In this document: one piece after another, positions 26,254 to 37,492 of the stretch | How the letters are laid out: each line of letters starts with the position of its first letter | Numbering within the stretch: the stretch's first letter is position 1 | From: Straminergon stramineum | Taxonomy: Eukaryota > Streptophyta > Bryopsida > Hypnales > Calliergonaceae | DNA: 64,000 nt | Assembly: GCA_963920665.1 (NCBI GenBank) | Contig: OY987269.1 | Span: 22,942,501 to 23,006,500 of the forward strand | Reading direction: 5' to 3' | Made by a program: the position numbers and the translations under genes | The notes under the pieces: model-generated | The model's database searches: none | Told to the model about the DNA's origin: nothing | The model's input: the letters and a program-made list of their open reading frames with translations, nothing else

Positions 26254-26686
26254 TTAACCTTTAAAAGACATTTTATGTCTGGGCTTCATCAAACTTCATT
26301 AGATTTTTTAAAGAAATTTCTTTGTTAAAACTATACCAATTAGAAAAATGATTAAAAAAGTATAACATTTTTCAATTCTTTTGAAATAATAGTTATGAAC
26401 ATCAAGGTACAAATCATGTACTCCTTGAGCTTATACTAAGAGAAATTCAATAGAAAAGTTAAAATGTGGTGTATTTTGAGCTCTCAAGAATGCTAATATC
26501 TTTGAAGTGCCACAAAAATCACAATTTTAAAAATTTAAGAAAAAATTCTAATGGAGTAAAAAGTAAATTATTGGAGCTATATTTTCTTATTTAAACTTAA
26601 AATCATTTAAAATCAAGAAATAGGTGAAAATTCAGATTTTGATTTTCAAAATGCCAATGGGGCTTGCAATGTCCTTTAAGGATTAA
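26254..26686. mobile_element. TTAA-bounded MITE, family B copy 1
   Basis: A 433-bp element with ends TTAACCTTTAAAAGACATT and AATGTCCTTTAAGGATTAA. Its reverse complement aligns with 36952-37492 over most of the length (shared GTAGCTCCAATGATTTAC-like and TCTCTTGGTGTGAGCTCAAG-like blocks). Confidence 0.75.
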
Positions 26687-27559
26687 GGGCCTCACATGTA
26701 ATTCAATGGCCATATTCATTAAAAGGAGACAAAATGCACATTTTGAGACTCAATCCCCGCTAATGAAGACCTCCATTCTAATGAATTAAAAATTTATGAA
26801 CAAATCAAACTTTAAAAAATCAAAGGTTCATAAATATATTAATACATAAAATTTTCAATTTATCAAATTATCTCAATATTGAACACTTATTATCATCTAA
26901 ATGCAAGGTCAAGGATAATATGAGATTGCCAATTGTCTCATTTTAACGAATACAACTTTAATTTATCATTTTTACCCCCAAAGGATAGGGGAAGACAGTG
27001 AACTTGTTGTATGATGTCAATTGTCTGAATCTCCCTTCATGATTTCGTTGTAAAATGTCAACAATGGAATCAAGTCTATTTAACGAAATTGACGTTACCT
27101 TGGCTGTTCATTTATTTACATGGAGAAATTGCAACGTCATTTAAAATAAAATAGGTGATTGCACTCGTACTTGTACGTCCTCGTATGACAATTGCCAATA
27201 CGGCAGTCAACATTAAGCAACACAATCCTTCACAACAATTTCTTGCTTTAACTTTAACTTGTTTTTTAAAATTATTATCTTCCGATAAATTAATTATATG
27301 CCAGGTTTCAGAAGTTTGATAAACCCTGAAAAGTTCGTTGAGCTATGTTGGCGGCCACTCCGACTGGTGACTGACAATCGAACCTTTAGAAATTCCATCT
27401 ACTGAAAGGGAGTCTTGACAAAATAAAGATATAACTATTCTCTTGCACCAGTAACCCACACAGCTGCTTCAAAACATAAAAGAAGTGCAACCTTCACACC
27501 CAAATTAAGGATGGATCGAACTTGCAGGCGTGTGTTTAATTTGCTGCAACAGGACGTCG
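26687..27559. other. Intergenic and distal 5' flank of the dioxygenase gene
   Basis: AT-rich to about 27.0 kb, then closer to balanced composition. No gene seen. Confidence 0.35.
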
Positions 27560-28381
27560 AGGTACGTCCTCACAGCAATTCCAGGTTTACAACAGTTTGG
27601 ATCCATTTGATAAACAGATCGCCATTCAGTGATTCAATTCAAACCTTGAGGTCGTCGTTATGTATGTCTAGCTATCGAGCGATCACTTCAGGGTTCAAAT
27701 TGGATTGCTTCTTTTCATTTATTCTTTTTGTAGCATGCATGGATTAGTAAATTGCCCAGTTCGGATAGGTAGACTGCATCAGATGCAAACGCTCGATCGA
27801 TCGCCGAGCTGACGTTGGTCAATTAGGAAGATTCCGACTTGAGTGGACAGGTTGATTTCTTCGTAATTTTAATTCTAGTCGCTGGATGTCATAGTTCCGA
27901 TCTATTGATCGCCAGGGATGTAGACTTTGACGTCCTCTCGTAATTAACTGCAAACATTCCGCAGTACGTTTAATTTGCACCAGATGCACTTAAAGCTTGA
28001 AGTCCACGCTCGAGTCAATCAGTTAATTTCAGGTTTCAAACTTGATTTCTTAATTTCTAGCTTTCTCTGCATGCCACGGATTCAATCGGCAGATCGCAGC
28101 TGTAAGATGCAAACCTTAAGGTCGATCTTCACGTCGATCCATTAATTCCAGTTTTCAAGCTTGAATTCGTAATTTCTAGCTTTCCTTCCATGCCGCAGAT
28201 TCTACCTATCGACAGACCGCAGCTAGCAGATCGATGCAAGCCTTAAGGTCGATCTTCACATCAACCAGTTACTTTCAAGTTTCAAACTTAATTTATTGAT
28301 TTCTAACTTTCGTTGCATGCCACAGATCCAATCGATAGCTAGACCGCAGATAGCTAACAGATGCAAACCTTGATCGAGGCC
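27560..28381. repeat. Tandem repeats of about 122 bp immediately upstream of the dioxygenase gene
   Basis: Three clear units lie at 27983-28104, 28105-28228 and 28229-28358, with a partial fourth to 28381. Each contains, in order, AGATGCAAACCTTAAGGTCG, a TTTCAAGCTTGAATT-type segment, TAATTTCTAGCTTTC, GCATGCCACAGAT and a CGACAGACCGCAGCTAG-type end. More degraded units can be followed back to about 27560. Every clear unit carries a GCATGC or CCATGCC core, which resembles RY-type promoter motifs. The array ends 69 bases before the start codon, so it lies in the promoter or leader. Confidence 0.75.
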
Positions 28382-28449
28382 AACTTCAAATACCCCAGAA
28401 CTTCACCCTCGATTATCCTTCCTTCCCCACTTTCCGACGATCGGTCTCC

Positions 28450-31400
28450 ATGTCGCCCCGCGAATCCACAAACCCGAAGCTCCCAAGCCCGAGTTCCACT
28501 CCAGTTCCACGCCCCTCCCAAGACCCAGATCGACCAATCCCCATGTCGAACGGTTCCGAACCCCACTCCAACGGTCACCTGGAGTCTCCCAATCCCAAGA
28601 CCTCAGATTCCAGAACACCATGGTCCACTGACTCCACCCCCGATGACCCAAATCCCCACAGGCAGACCCTAGTCACCGACTCTTTCCTGTTCCCGGAGCA
28701 CCTGCGTCCCACAGTCAAGCATGACGACTTCACCGATATCGAAATCCCGGTTATCGACTTATCCTCTTCTCAAGAAGAAGTGGTGGCCCAAGTCCGAGAG
28801 GCCTGCTTGCACTGGGGGTTCTTCCAAATCCTCAACCACGGCGTGGAGGAGTCCCTTCTGGAGAGGGTCCAACACCAGGTCAGTGGTCCCAAATGTGACT
28901 TTTTGTTATAATTAGCTCAAGTTACTTTAGACATAGTAGTGGTACACATGCCAAGGACCGGCTGGTCACACACAACTTAGCACTAGTTTTTTAGTCTGTG
29001 GGTGTGGGTGTAACTGAAACCTTACTATTTTGGAAATGCTGAATACTAATGGAGGTGGATCCCAGGTATAACAAGAAAATTAAGGTTTTGGGGAACAAGT
29101 TGTGACCTTTCTCAATTTGAATTCGCATAGGTTTGTAGCTATTATGAGAAAACGTCATTGTCCTTCACCACAGGACACCACAGGACACTTCAATGTGCCT
29201 CTTATTATTTTGTGTATTCACCTTAACATCAATTTTAATGAATATTTCGTTAAAATGGTGGCACTCCACAAACTTGGCACTTTTACATTTAGACCATGTG
29301 GTATGAAATCTATACCAGTCCTAGAAAATGAATGAAAAAATGATGTATGGAATACACCATTTTATCGAAGTATTTGTTTTTTCTTGTATTCACTGGACAG
29401 TTTCAATAAGCCTTGTAAGTTGTATGATTCTTGGTAGTGTCCATACGTTCATTGGCATGTGTACGATTTTAAATGTGCTAAACTTAAACAGCTATTTCGT
29501 TAAAATGGCAGAATTTATACGCCATTTTTCCATTTACTTCCTAGGACAGGTGTAGATTTCAGACCGAACTGTCTGAAACTAGGAGCGGTATACATTTCTG
29601 ACCGAGAGGTCTGAACCTCAAAGTGTCAAGTTTGTGGAACACCGCCATTTTAACGAAATATCCGTTACTTTCAAATTTAACACTGCGTTAATCAATATTT
29701 TTGGTAACAAGATTAAAAAAAAGGTTAGGTCCAAGTCTTGCTCAATTTCGCAACATTTGTGAACACTGCGCCAGGCGGATCTGTTCTTCAACTTGCCGTA
29801 CGGGGAGAAGGTGAAGGTGAGCAAGCAGCCGGGGAAAGTCGCCGGCTATGGGCATGCCACGGTGAATGAAGGGGACGCAAAGCCGTGGTCGGAAGGGTTC
29901 TATTTTACGGATGTGGAGACCACCAGGGAGTTGGCGGAAAAGGTGTGGCCGGAAAATGGGAACGCCGACTTCGTGTACGTGAATTTCTTTTCTATCAACT
30001 TGCTATACTTAGATCAATTCTGTATGCAATGCACATTCTCGAACTTCAAGGCAGGCAGGGTCCGTTTGCTTTCCATGAATCAAGGCTCCTTTCATGTAGA
30101 ATATCTTGAATGCAACTTTGTGGGCCACTGTAACACGAAGATACTCTTGTTACAGTGCAGGAAGAACCCTCCCTTAAGAATGATAGTCACAGTGAACTTC
30201 ACCGTTATCAGATTAATTAACCATTTCAGGATCAAGGATCACTTCACCGTTATCACATTTATTAACCATTCGAGGTTTTGAGATGAGATTACCGTTTGGG
30301 TTGATCGTATTGTGGAAAGTGTGTGTAATTTGAATATATGGGGACAGATTCTAATTCACAAGATGGAGAGAAGAACATCGCATGCATGCGTTGGTTAGTG
30401 TCAAGAATTTTCAGAACAAGTAACGCTAGCTGACCTCGTGTACGTGATTGCTTTTAACTTTCAATTCTTCACAGCTCCACCAATTTCAGATTGATTCGAC
30501 CCTTTCAGGATTAACCCAAGGATTCATCATAGTTTTAAAAAGACCGTTTTCATTTTGATTGATCATATTGCGGACTGCGTGGATGAAATTACGTGTAGAC
30601 AGATTTTAATTCGCGAAATGGAGTTAAGAACATCGCATGTTTGGGTTAGTATACATAATTTTCAGAACAAAATTTAAATCCCTGGTAAGAACCCCTCAAA
30701 CCTGCTTAAAAAAACACGAGGTCAAATATGGACTTGCATCTGGGCTTGCAATCGAACTCGTTCAAGCTTGTGAAAGTAAGCAAGAATGTGAATTCTCAGA
30801 GCTAAATTGTGGTTGACGAATTCAATGGCAGTAAGTATGCCCCAAAGCAACAACATGTACTATTACTGTACATTTGATGTCCCTAAAACGTAGGATTTTG
30901 CTACCCAGTGTCAGTTTTCTTTGTCTACTGGTTTTTGGTATTCATGCTAACCTGAAGTTTGACAGAACAGGTAGGTCACATTTCCGCACACTGAAAAGGG
31001 ACCTTTTTGTGATGTTTCTGCAATGTTTAAATGTAAGATCCCTGTCGTTTTTTTAATTCTCCAAAATAACGAATTATATGACGTTACATGCCTTGGCAAA
31101 GATTTGCTGCAATCGAGCTCATACAAACTTGTGAAAGCAAGCAAGAATGCGAGTTATTTCTCGCATGTTTAGGGTGTGATTGACGATTCATGGCCAACTG
31201 GGCTTGCAATCGAACTCACTCACTCAAGCTCGTGAAAGCAAAGCAAGAAAGACTGTCACGAATTAGTGCTCACAAAATTAGTGTGTGCTTGATGAATTCA
31301 TGGCTTGCAACTGGGCTTGTAACTGCGCTCACTCAAGCTCACTCAAGAAAGCAAAGCAAGAATGTCTCGAATTAGTGCTCACACAATTAGTGTGTGTTCG

Positions 31401-34400
31401 ATAACTCCATGGCTCGCAACTGGGCTACCCTTGCATGCAATTCGCCTCCCTCCCTCCCCTCCCTCCCTCAACTCATGAAACCTAACCTCCCAAGACTGTC
31501 AGTAGTTTAATTAAATAAATAGGGTTTGCAATTGCTTGCTGAACTGAACTGAACTGAACTTCCCATGGGATGCATGCAGGAACTCTTACCGCGAGTACAA
31601 CGACCAAATCCGCCGCGTCTCGGAGCTCCTGATGCATCTCGTTGTCTCGAGTCTGGACGGAGTGAACCCCGCCCACTTCACGAAGTACACGTACAACACG
31701 GGCGGAATCTTCCGGTGGAACTACTACCCGGCGTGCCCGGAGCCGCTCAAGACTCTTGGCTTGACGGAGCACACAGACTTCAACCTCTTGACGGTGGTGC
31801 ACCAGGGCCAAATCGGAGGACTGCAGGTTTTAAAGGAAGGACGGTGGATTGCTATTAAACCAAGACCTGGAGCATTGGCTGTCAACCTCGGGGACACGCT
31901 GCAGGTACGTGAGGCCCTCTAGCTCTTGTAATTTCGATCTTTTGAATTAAGTTAGAGGCGGTTTCAGTAGTTTTAGCTGTTGGTATGTACAGTTTCTTTC
32001 TAGCGATTTAGAATAATTTTCTCAGCGAAATCGAGAGTGTACATGTCGACAATCACATGGGATGCATGCCGGCCGTGAAGCTAGCTAGACCAATAAATTT
32101 GTTGGAATTTCGATCACTGGTCTGGAACAAGAACGACTGTCTGTCTTCATGTGGGAACTTGTAATTTCGTTTGGTTTAGAGGCGGTTTCAGTTTGAGTTG
32201 TTAGTATGTACAGTTTAATTCTTTCAAGCGATTCACAACCATTTTCTCTGTAAATTCTAGATACGTATTGGTCACATTGGATGTCGTTAAGCTAGACCAA
32301 TATTTTGGTTGTAATCTCGATCACTGCTCCTAAACAAGAACGAATGTCTTCTTGAAAGTGAGTCCCGCTGCTTTTCTTTTTTAACATAGAGTCGGTTTCG
32401 TTTCTGTTTGTAATTACGTATCAATTTGCGTCAATTTTGGATTTTTTGGGTTCATTTGAGTTTTAGTTCCTTTCTAGCGACTTCCAGCGTATTTTTCTAC
32501 AAAGAATTTGATAAATAGAAATTACATTGGCTTCCTTGTAGCTAGACCAAAAAATTCGTTGAACTAATGTCACTCGTCCGAAACAAGAACTACTGGCTTC
32601 AGCTGCGTGTGCAAAAGGTCTCCTCATGCAACAATGCACACTGTCTTCCTTTTTATTATTTGGTAGCTTCAATATTTATACAATTAGTCCCTGCCGATTT
32701 ACAAGTTAAAAAAGATCTACGAAATTCAGCGAAATAATCACGTTTTCTTCCTTGTAGCTAGCTTTATCTATACATTTGTTGAAATCTGGTCCAAAAGAAA
32801 GAACCACTCACCACAGAAATCCACAAACTAAGACTACAGACCCCATTTCATTTTAATTAGTGCAATTTCAAAGCTGGAGGATGGAATTCGAGGCTCTATG
32901 AATTCCATCAACTCAAGCTGTGAAAGAGGTAAGGTAAGAGAATCCTATCAGTTGTGTCACATTTCAGATGCCACCCACTTTGTGCCACTATGTATTAGAA
33001 GTGCACGTACATTCTAATATTGTAAATGTACTCTACTCGTACATAGTGGCTACGAAGTGGTACCAATAGTCACGTGTCACGAATCGGGTCTCTTATTCCC
33101 TTAACTTAGTGCAGCCACGCAATGAGGTCAACATATGGACTTTTTGAATTTCGTCTCTGGCCTCTCCATCAAGGAAGCCCCAAGTCTGCCTGACTGCCAG
33201 AGTCCAGATACCCCAGGACACCCGGGGGATCGTGTACCCAACACGGGAACCAATGGCCAGCCCTTGGGGGGAAAGGGAAGTCCCTGTCAATCCGGGCAGG
33301 ATCGTAGAGGAGGATTCGGGTGCAGAAAAAACGCAGATGGTTCCCAGTCCCGTTCCCAGGACAGACTAAGCTTAGCTTAGCTTAGACAGACAGACAGACG
33401 GACAGACAGACTTCTGCATGCCTGGCCTGGCTCGGCTTGTTGGGCATGAGCTTTGACACTTCACTTCGGTCTGTCTGTTAAGCTTAGTACACTCACCCTG
33501 ACTGCATTTGGTGAAGCTCCCGACGTGTCCGATTTTATTTTTCGCTGAAGGACCGTGCCCTAGCATAACTTAACTTTGGGAAGGCCAGAATCAAACCTGC
33601 GAAATCAACCTGAAATAGCAGTCCCTGTTCACACTAACGCAAGATGAAGCGTTGGATCTTCAGTCCACTGTTGCTTCAATGTGTGTGTAGTGTTAATTTA
33701 CACTAAGGTAGGTTGGTTCAATCTTCTGCAACCTCAGTTTCGCTAGATTGGTGATATTCCACAATTTTGGCACTTTGTAGTCCGGATTTGTGGTTAGAAA
33801 CTTAATCGGACACCTCTCCTAGTTTTAAGAACTTTATGGGAATGTATGTCATAGATTTTGGCGTTGGAATAGTGTCAAACACCTAAATTGACCATACTGT
33901 TGTTTATTCTAGGTTAAAGGTTCTGATCTACGTCGTTTAATTTAGTCCTTTAGGACTGACTTACGTGGCTGTTCACTCCAGAGTCATCTTCTTCAGTTGC
34001 TCAATCGCCCAAATGATAAATTTGAGCAGGGACGCTCAAATCGTACTTGATATCTTGTTTAGCGACTGGTAGTCAGAGTAGTTCTGCTGACCGATACATA
34101 CAGACAGACTGATTCTATTGTACAGTTAATTAATTAATTAGTGTGGCTTACCTTAAATTTGTACGTAGCCTGGGAAATTAACCCTCTGGACACTTCCATT
34201 GTTTGCGTGCAGGTGCTTACTAATGACAAGTATAAGAGCGTTTCCCACAGAGCAGTGGTGAACGCCACCCAGTCGCGCCTGTCGCTGGTGTACTTCTACG
34301 TGCCACTTTCGTCCATGGACATTGTCCCTGCGCCGGAACTCGTGGATGAGGAACACCCGTGCAAGTACAAGCCTTTCATCTTCGAACACTTCACCAAAAT

Positions 34401-34452
34401 GAAGCAACTCCACATTCAGAATACATTGGATCACTTCCTTATCGACCAGTGA
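28450..34452 (+). CDS. 2-oxoglutarate/Fe(II)-dependent dioxygenase, DOXC class, gibberellin-oxidase-like
   Basis: Four exons: 28450-28878, 29775-29974, 31580-31904 and 34213-34452, joined phase 0, 2, 0 with GT-AG introns, giving 397 residues. The N-terminal DIOX_N domain begins at IPVIDLSSSQ and contains HWGFFQILNHGV. The double-stranded beta-helix core has NYYP at 257-260, the iron ligands H274, D276 and H330 (HTDF and SHRAV), and the 2-oxoglutarate motif RLS at 340-342, so it should be catalytically competent. KPWSEGFYF and the overall layout recall gibberellin oxidases, but similar proteins oxidise other diterpenoids, auxin or phenolics; the substrate is unassigned. The first about 95 residues are Pro/Ser/Asn-rich and low in complexity, and initiation at a later Met (MSNGSEPH) is possible. 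Exons are GC-rich against AT-rich introns. The upstream array and two of the three introns consist largely of tandem duplications, and intron 1 holds a fold-back element. Confidence 0.9.
29241..29662. mobile_element. Fold-back element in intron 1 of the dioxygenase gene
   Basis: Two arms of about 84 nt (29241-29324 and 29579-29662) are imperfect inverted copies. The outer parts are AATATTTCGTTAAAATGG and its inverse, then CCACAAACTTG and its inverse; the inner parts share CTATACC..TCCTAG. A partial third copy of the outer motif lies near 29490. The target duplication is unclear. Confidence 0.65.
30196..30680. repeat. Two sets of duplications in intron 2 of the dioxygenase gene
   Basis: A 45-bp tandem pair (30196-30230 and 30241-30275, core CTTCACCGTTATCA) is followed by a direct duplication of about 145 bp (30283-30430 against 30534-30680, sharing AGAACATCGCATG and AATTTTCAGAACAA). 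Between the latter, 30432-30455 resembles the exon 2/intron 2 boundary and repeats its splice donor. Confidence 0.65.
30735..31440. repeat. Four copies of a repeat of about 110 bp in intron 2 of the dioxygenase gene
   Basis: Units start near 30738, 31107, 31195 and 31308, each with GGGCTTGCAATCGAACTC-type starts, GTGAAAGCAAGCAAGAATG and a GA(A)TTCATGGC end. The last two contain ATTAGTGCTCACA and AATTAGTGTGTG. The last three units are consecutive; the first is separated. Confidence 0.7.
31916..32830. repeat. Degenerate tandem units of about 230 bp in intron 3 of the dioxygenase gene
   Basis: Roughly four units start near 31921, 32158, 32380 and 32650. Each reads CTTGTAATTTCG..GAGGCGGTTTC-like, then TTTCTAGCGATT-like, then AAGCTAGACCAAT and AACAAGAACGA-like. 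The first two are the most alike; the later two have drifted. Confidence 0.6.
33135..33600. other. GC-rich island with microsatellites inside intron 3
   Basis: GC content rises sharply between 33150 and 33350, then come AGCTT repeats and ACAG tetranucleotide repeats at about 33367-33411. An 81-codon open frame on the plus strand has no recognisable domain. It could be an inserted fragment of unrelated origin. Confidence 0.35.
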
Positions 34453-35224
34453 ATCAATTCGATCATACATTGTCCCATGAAATATGATCAATATTGGACG
34501 TCTCCCCAAATGAGCTTGCAATGTTTGCATATATACTCATTCTGAACAGGAACTGAATCCTTCAAGCTTTTTAATCTGCAGAAGAAATAGGAGTTGGAGC
34601 GAGCTAGCCAGTGAGACGGTTACGGTTTAGGGTTCAGGGTGTAGCGCTTTAAACCGTGACTGTGAACTTGCAATTGAAACAAGGAGATCGACAGTACTAG
34701 CTAACTTAGTGTCGATGGTATCGATCGTTCTGAAGTTTGTCCCAATGAGCAGGACCTTACAGAAGAATCGAAGAGCTAGTACAGAAATTTATAGGCCGTG
34801 CAGATATGATATGATACGATATAATACCGGTTATAGGATATGACACTGTGAGAACACTGTTTTGTAGAAGCGTATTTGAGTATGTACACAAATAAACAGC
34901 TTTGTGAAGAACGTACATCAAAAACTGTAGAACGCCAGACCTTTTTTTTCGTAGAACGCGGACTCCTTTTGTGGTTGTTAAACTCCATATTGTCACAGTT
35001 CAGTGCTTAGGTTTGGGAGTATACGTGATACTTAGGGTTTGTGATAGTTATGGGACATTCACACCAGGCCTTCTGAAAAACTGCATACTTTGACATATGA
35101 TTGTAGAAGGTTTTACATAATTGTTATGAAAGAGAGAGTGTGTCTCATTTTTTGTGTGAGTGGTTGGGACTGGTAGATTGATAGATGGGTGAGATATTGA
35201 AATGGTTTGAACCCAAAACTTCTA
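34453..35224. other. 3' flank of the dioxygenase gene
   Basis: Probable 3' untranslated region followed by spacer. No further gene or repeat is recognised. Confidence 0.4.
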
Positions 35225-35404
35225 CTTCCTCCGGTCCCAAAATGATCTTCCCGTTCCTCAAAAAAAGACCATTTTTGTTTTCGAATATTCAATGAATGAA
35301 TAACAGCTTCCTTGAAATCTTTAGAAACAAGTTGAAATAACTTTATTTTCAGCCTTAATCTCGAGCATTTTGTCAGCCGGAAGATCATTTGGGTACGGAG
35401 GGAG
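35225..35404. mobile_element. Stowaway-type MITE (Tc1/mariner)
   Basis: A 180-bp element flanked by TA (35223-35224 and 35405-35406). The left end is CTTCCTCCGGTCCCAAAATG and the right end read inversely is CTCCCTCCGTACCCAAATGA. CTCCCTCCGT is the hallmark terminus of plant Stowaway elements. Confidence 0.85.
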
Positions 35405-35406
35405 TA

Positions 35407-36309
35407 CACGTACTTTGAGACCATTAAATTATTTACATATATTCAGCTAGCACTTGGTGAGAACTTCCCGTACGTTAGTGTGATAGTTATAGTATCATGA
35501 GGTAACCGTTTTGAACTTGGGATCATAATTTCGAAGAACTTGTGCTTGTTTAACATCATTTTTATCACAGTTGAATGCAGATTCCTCAGCTGGCGTAGCT
35601 AGAGAGTCTGATATCGTAGTTATTATAACTTAGTGTAGACACTCACTTAAAGCTTTGAACTCGAGAGCAACTTTATTTCCAGCTGTCTTTCCCAAAAATA
35701 TTACTTAATTTCGGAGGTTTGAAGGTGCCATATTAAAGAGGTTTGAGTGGTGTCCTCCACTACTCCGAACGAGCGGAGTTCCCTGACAATCGAAACTTGA
35801 AAGGCTTGAAAGCATCAACCTTGTGGGAACGTTCATTGCAAGCGAAAAAACAATAATTTCAACTCAAAAGTCCCTGCGTGAGAATTTAGTTGGCAGCCTG
35901 CTTTGGAAAACCGTTACCTTACCTGAGGGAGGGGCTACGGACACAAAGGAATTTCTGCTTTTATGAGACCTCGGTGAGAGAGTGCCAGGCTCAAGTGATC
36001 AATTCTTTTAATGGATCAATTCTTTAATGGATCCGTTCTTTAATAAATCCATTCTTTAATGAATTCTTTTTAACTGTAGTACCAGTCAACCCAGGGTTCG
36101 TTTTTATCAATTCTCCAGGGGTATATTGATTTGTCCTACTGTATTGAGTGAGGTGGGTAATTAGCGTCATCAAGGAAAATAAATTAGTGTAGATACCCAA
36201 AAAAAAATTTGTGGAAATTGGTGAAATATAGGAACAATTCAACCAATATTAATTTAAATGTTTTAGAAGATAATGGTGTGATTTGGGTGAGTTAGTGTCA
36301 CATGCACTA
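35407..36309. other. Intergenic, nothing recognised
   Basis: No gene or bounded element seen. A small cluster of TTCTTTAATGGATC-like repeats lies at about 36000-36065. Confidence 0.35.
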
Positions 36310-36910
36310 GGGTAGAAGGCTCAAGAATGGCACATCTAAGGAGAAAAACAGATGTGTAGAAGAAACTATTTGTCCAATGACTTCCAATTTGTTTTGGTAG
36401 AGAGAGAAATGAAAAATAAACAAATGGCAATTTAAATTGTAATTTTCTGAATTAGAATGAATTAGATACGATTTTCCAAAGTGAAAAGTATGTAGGTTGT
36501 TATTAATGTTCCTAGACTTAGCAATAATGAATTATAATGTGCCTTTGAAAAGAGCAGATTGGTCCAGAAATAGAGGAAGTGGGTGCTCATGATGTTCAGG
36601 AAAGTTCCATAATGTGGGAATAGAGTGTCCTTAAATCGAACAAGAGAAACTTGTCCCCTGAAATTTATACTTATCAGTTCTTTCTTATTGTCATCTTGAA
36701 TTTTGTTCACAATTAAATGATGCATTCATGATTAGTGAATCACACATAATAATAGTCCAAAAGCATTGCTCACTGTCCAAACATCATACACTTGCAATCA
36801 CATTTTCCTACCTCAAAAAATGGTGTTCATTTCAACAACCACATGCTCTATACATGGGTCACTTCTATGGTCGCTTCTAAATGCCTTCTCCATTTCAGAG
36901 TCTCCTACTT
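36310..36910. mobile_element. 0.6-kb TA-flanked MITE, partner of 23747-24351
   Basis: A 601-bp element with ends GGGTAGAAGGCTC and GAGTCTCCTACTT, flanked by TA at 36308-36309 and 36911-36912. Two copies in opposite orientation in one window define the family and its length. Confidence 0.8.
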
Positions 36911-36951
36911 TAGTAAGACAAATCAATGCTAGTAGTATAATAACTTGGGAT

Positions 36952-37492
36952 TTAACCCTTAAATTATGGACCTTGCAAGCTTGAGGGGCATTTCAAAAAT
37001 CAAACCTCAATTTTCACATAGTTCTTGGTTTTAGATGTTTTCAAGCTCATCTAGGAAAATGTAGCTCCAATGATTTACGCTATAATGCAATTTCATTTTT
37101 TTGAAAATTGTGAAAATTGTAGTTTTTGTGACACTTTGAAGGTAGCATCTTGAAAGCTTAAATTACATCACTTTTGAACTTTTTCTATCAAATTTCTCTT
37201 GGTGTGAGCTCAAGGAGTATGAGTACACAAATTACACCATGGTATTTGTCACTATATTCTCCATTTTTGTTCAAAATTTTATATCATTTAAAGAAATTTT
37301 TTAATGACCATAATTACAATGAGATCATTTTTAAAAACATATAAAATGCATTTAACTGTATTAATTATGAAAAAAATTAAAATATGTAATACTACATGTG
37401 AAAAATATCAAAAATTTGAAATTTTGTGGTTTTATATTGAAAACTACCGAAGTTGGACCAAGTTGGGACAAGAAATGTTCTAAAAAGGTTAA
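36952..37492. mobile_element. TTAA-bounded MITE, family B copy 2
   Basis: A 541-bp element beginning TTAACCCTTAAATTATGGAC and ending AATGTTCTAAAAAGGTTAA. It aligns with the reverse complement of 26254-26686. It sits only 40 bp from the preceding TA-flanked element. Confidence 0.72.

Noticed and set aside
27240..28449. An additional coding exon upstream of the dioxygenase start
   Set aside because: The region is a tandem repeat with stops, and the first exon already has a full DIOX_N start region.
34615..34660. TTTAGGGTT-like sequence as an interstitial telomere repeat
   Set aside because: Only a single imperfect TTTAGGG unit is present, not a tandem run.
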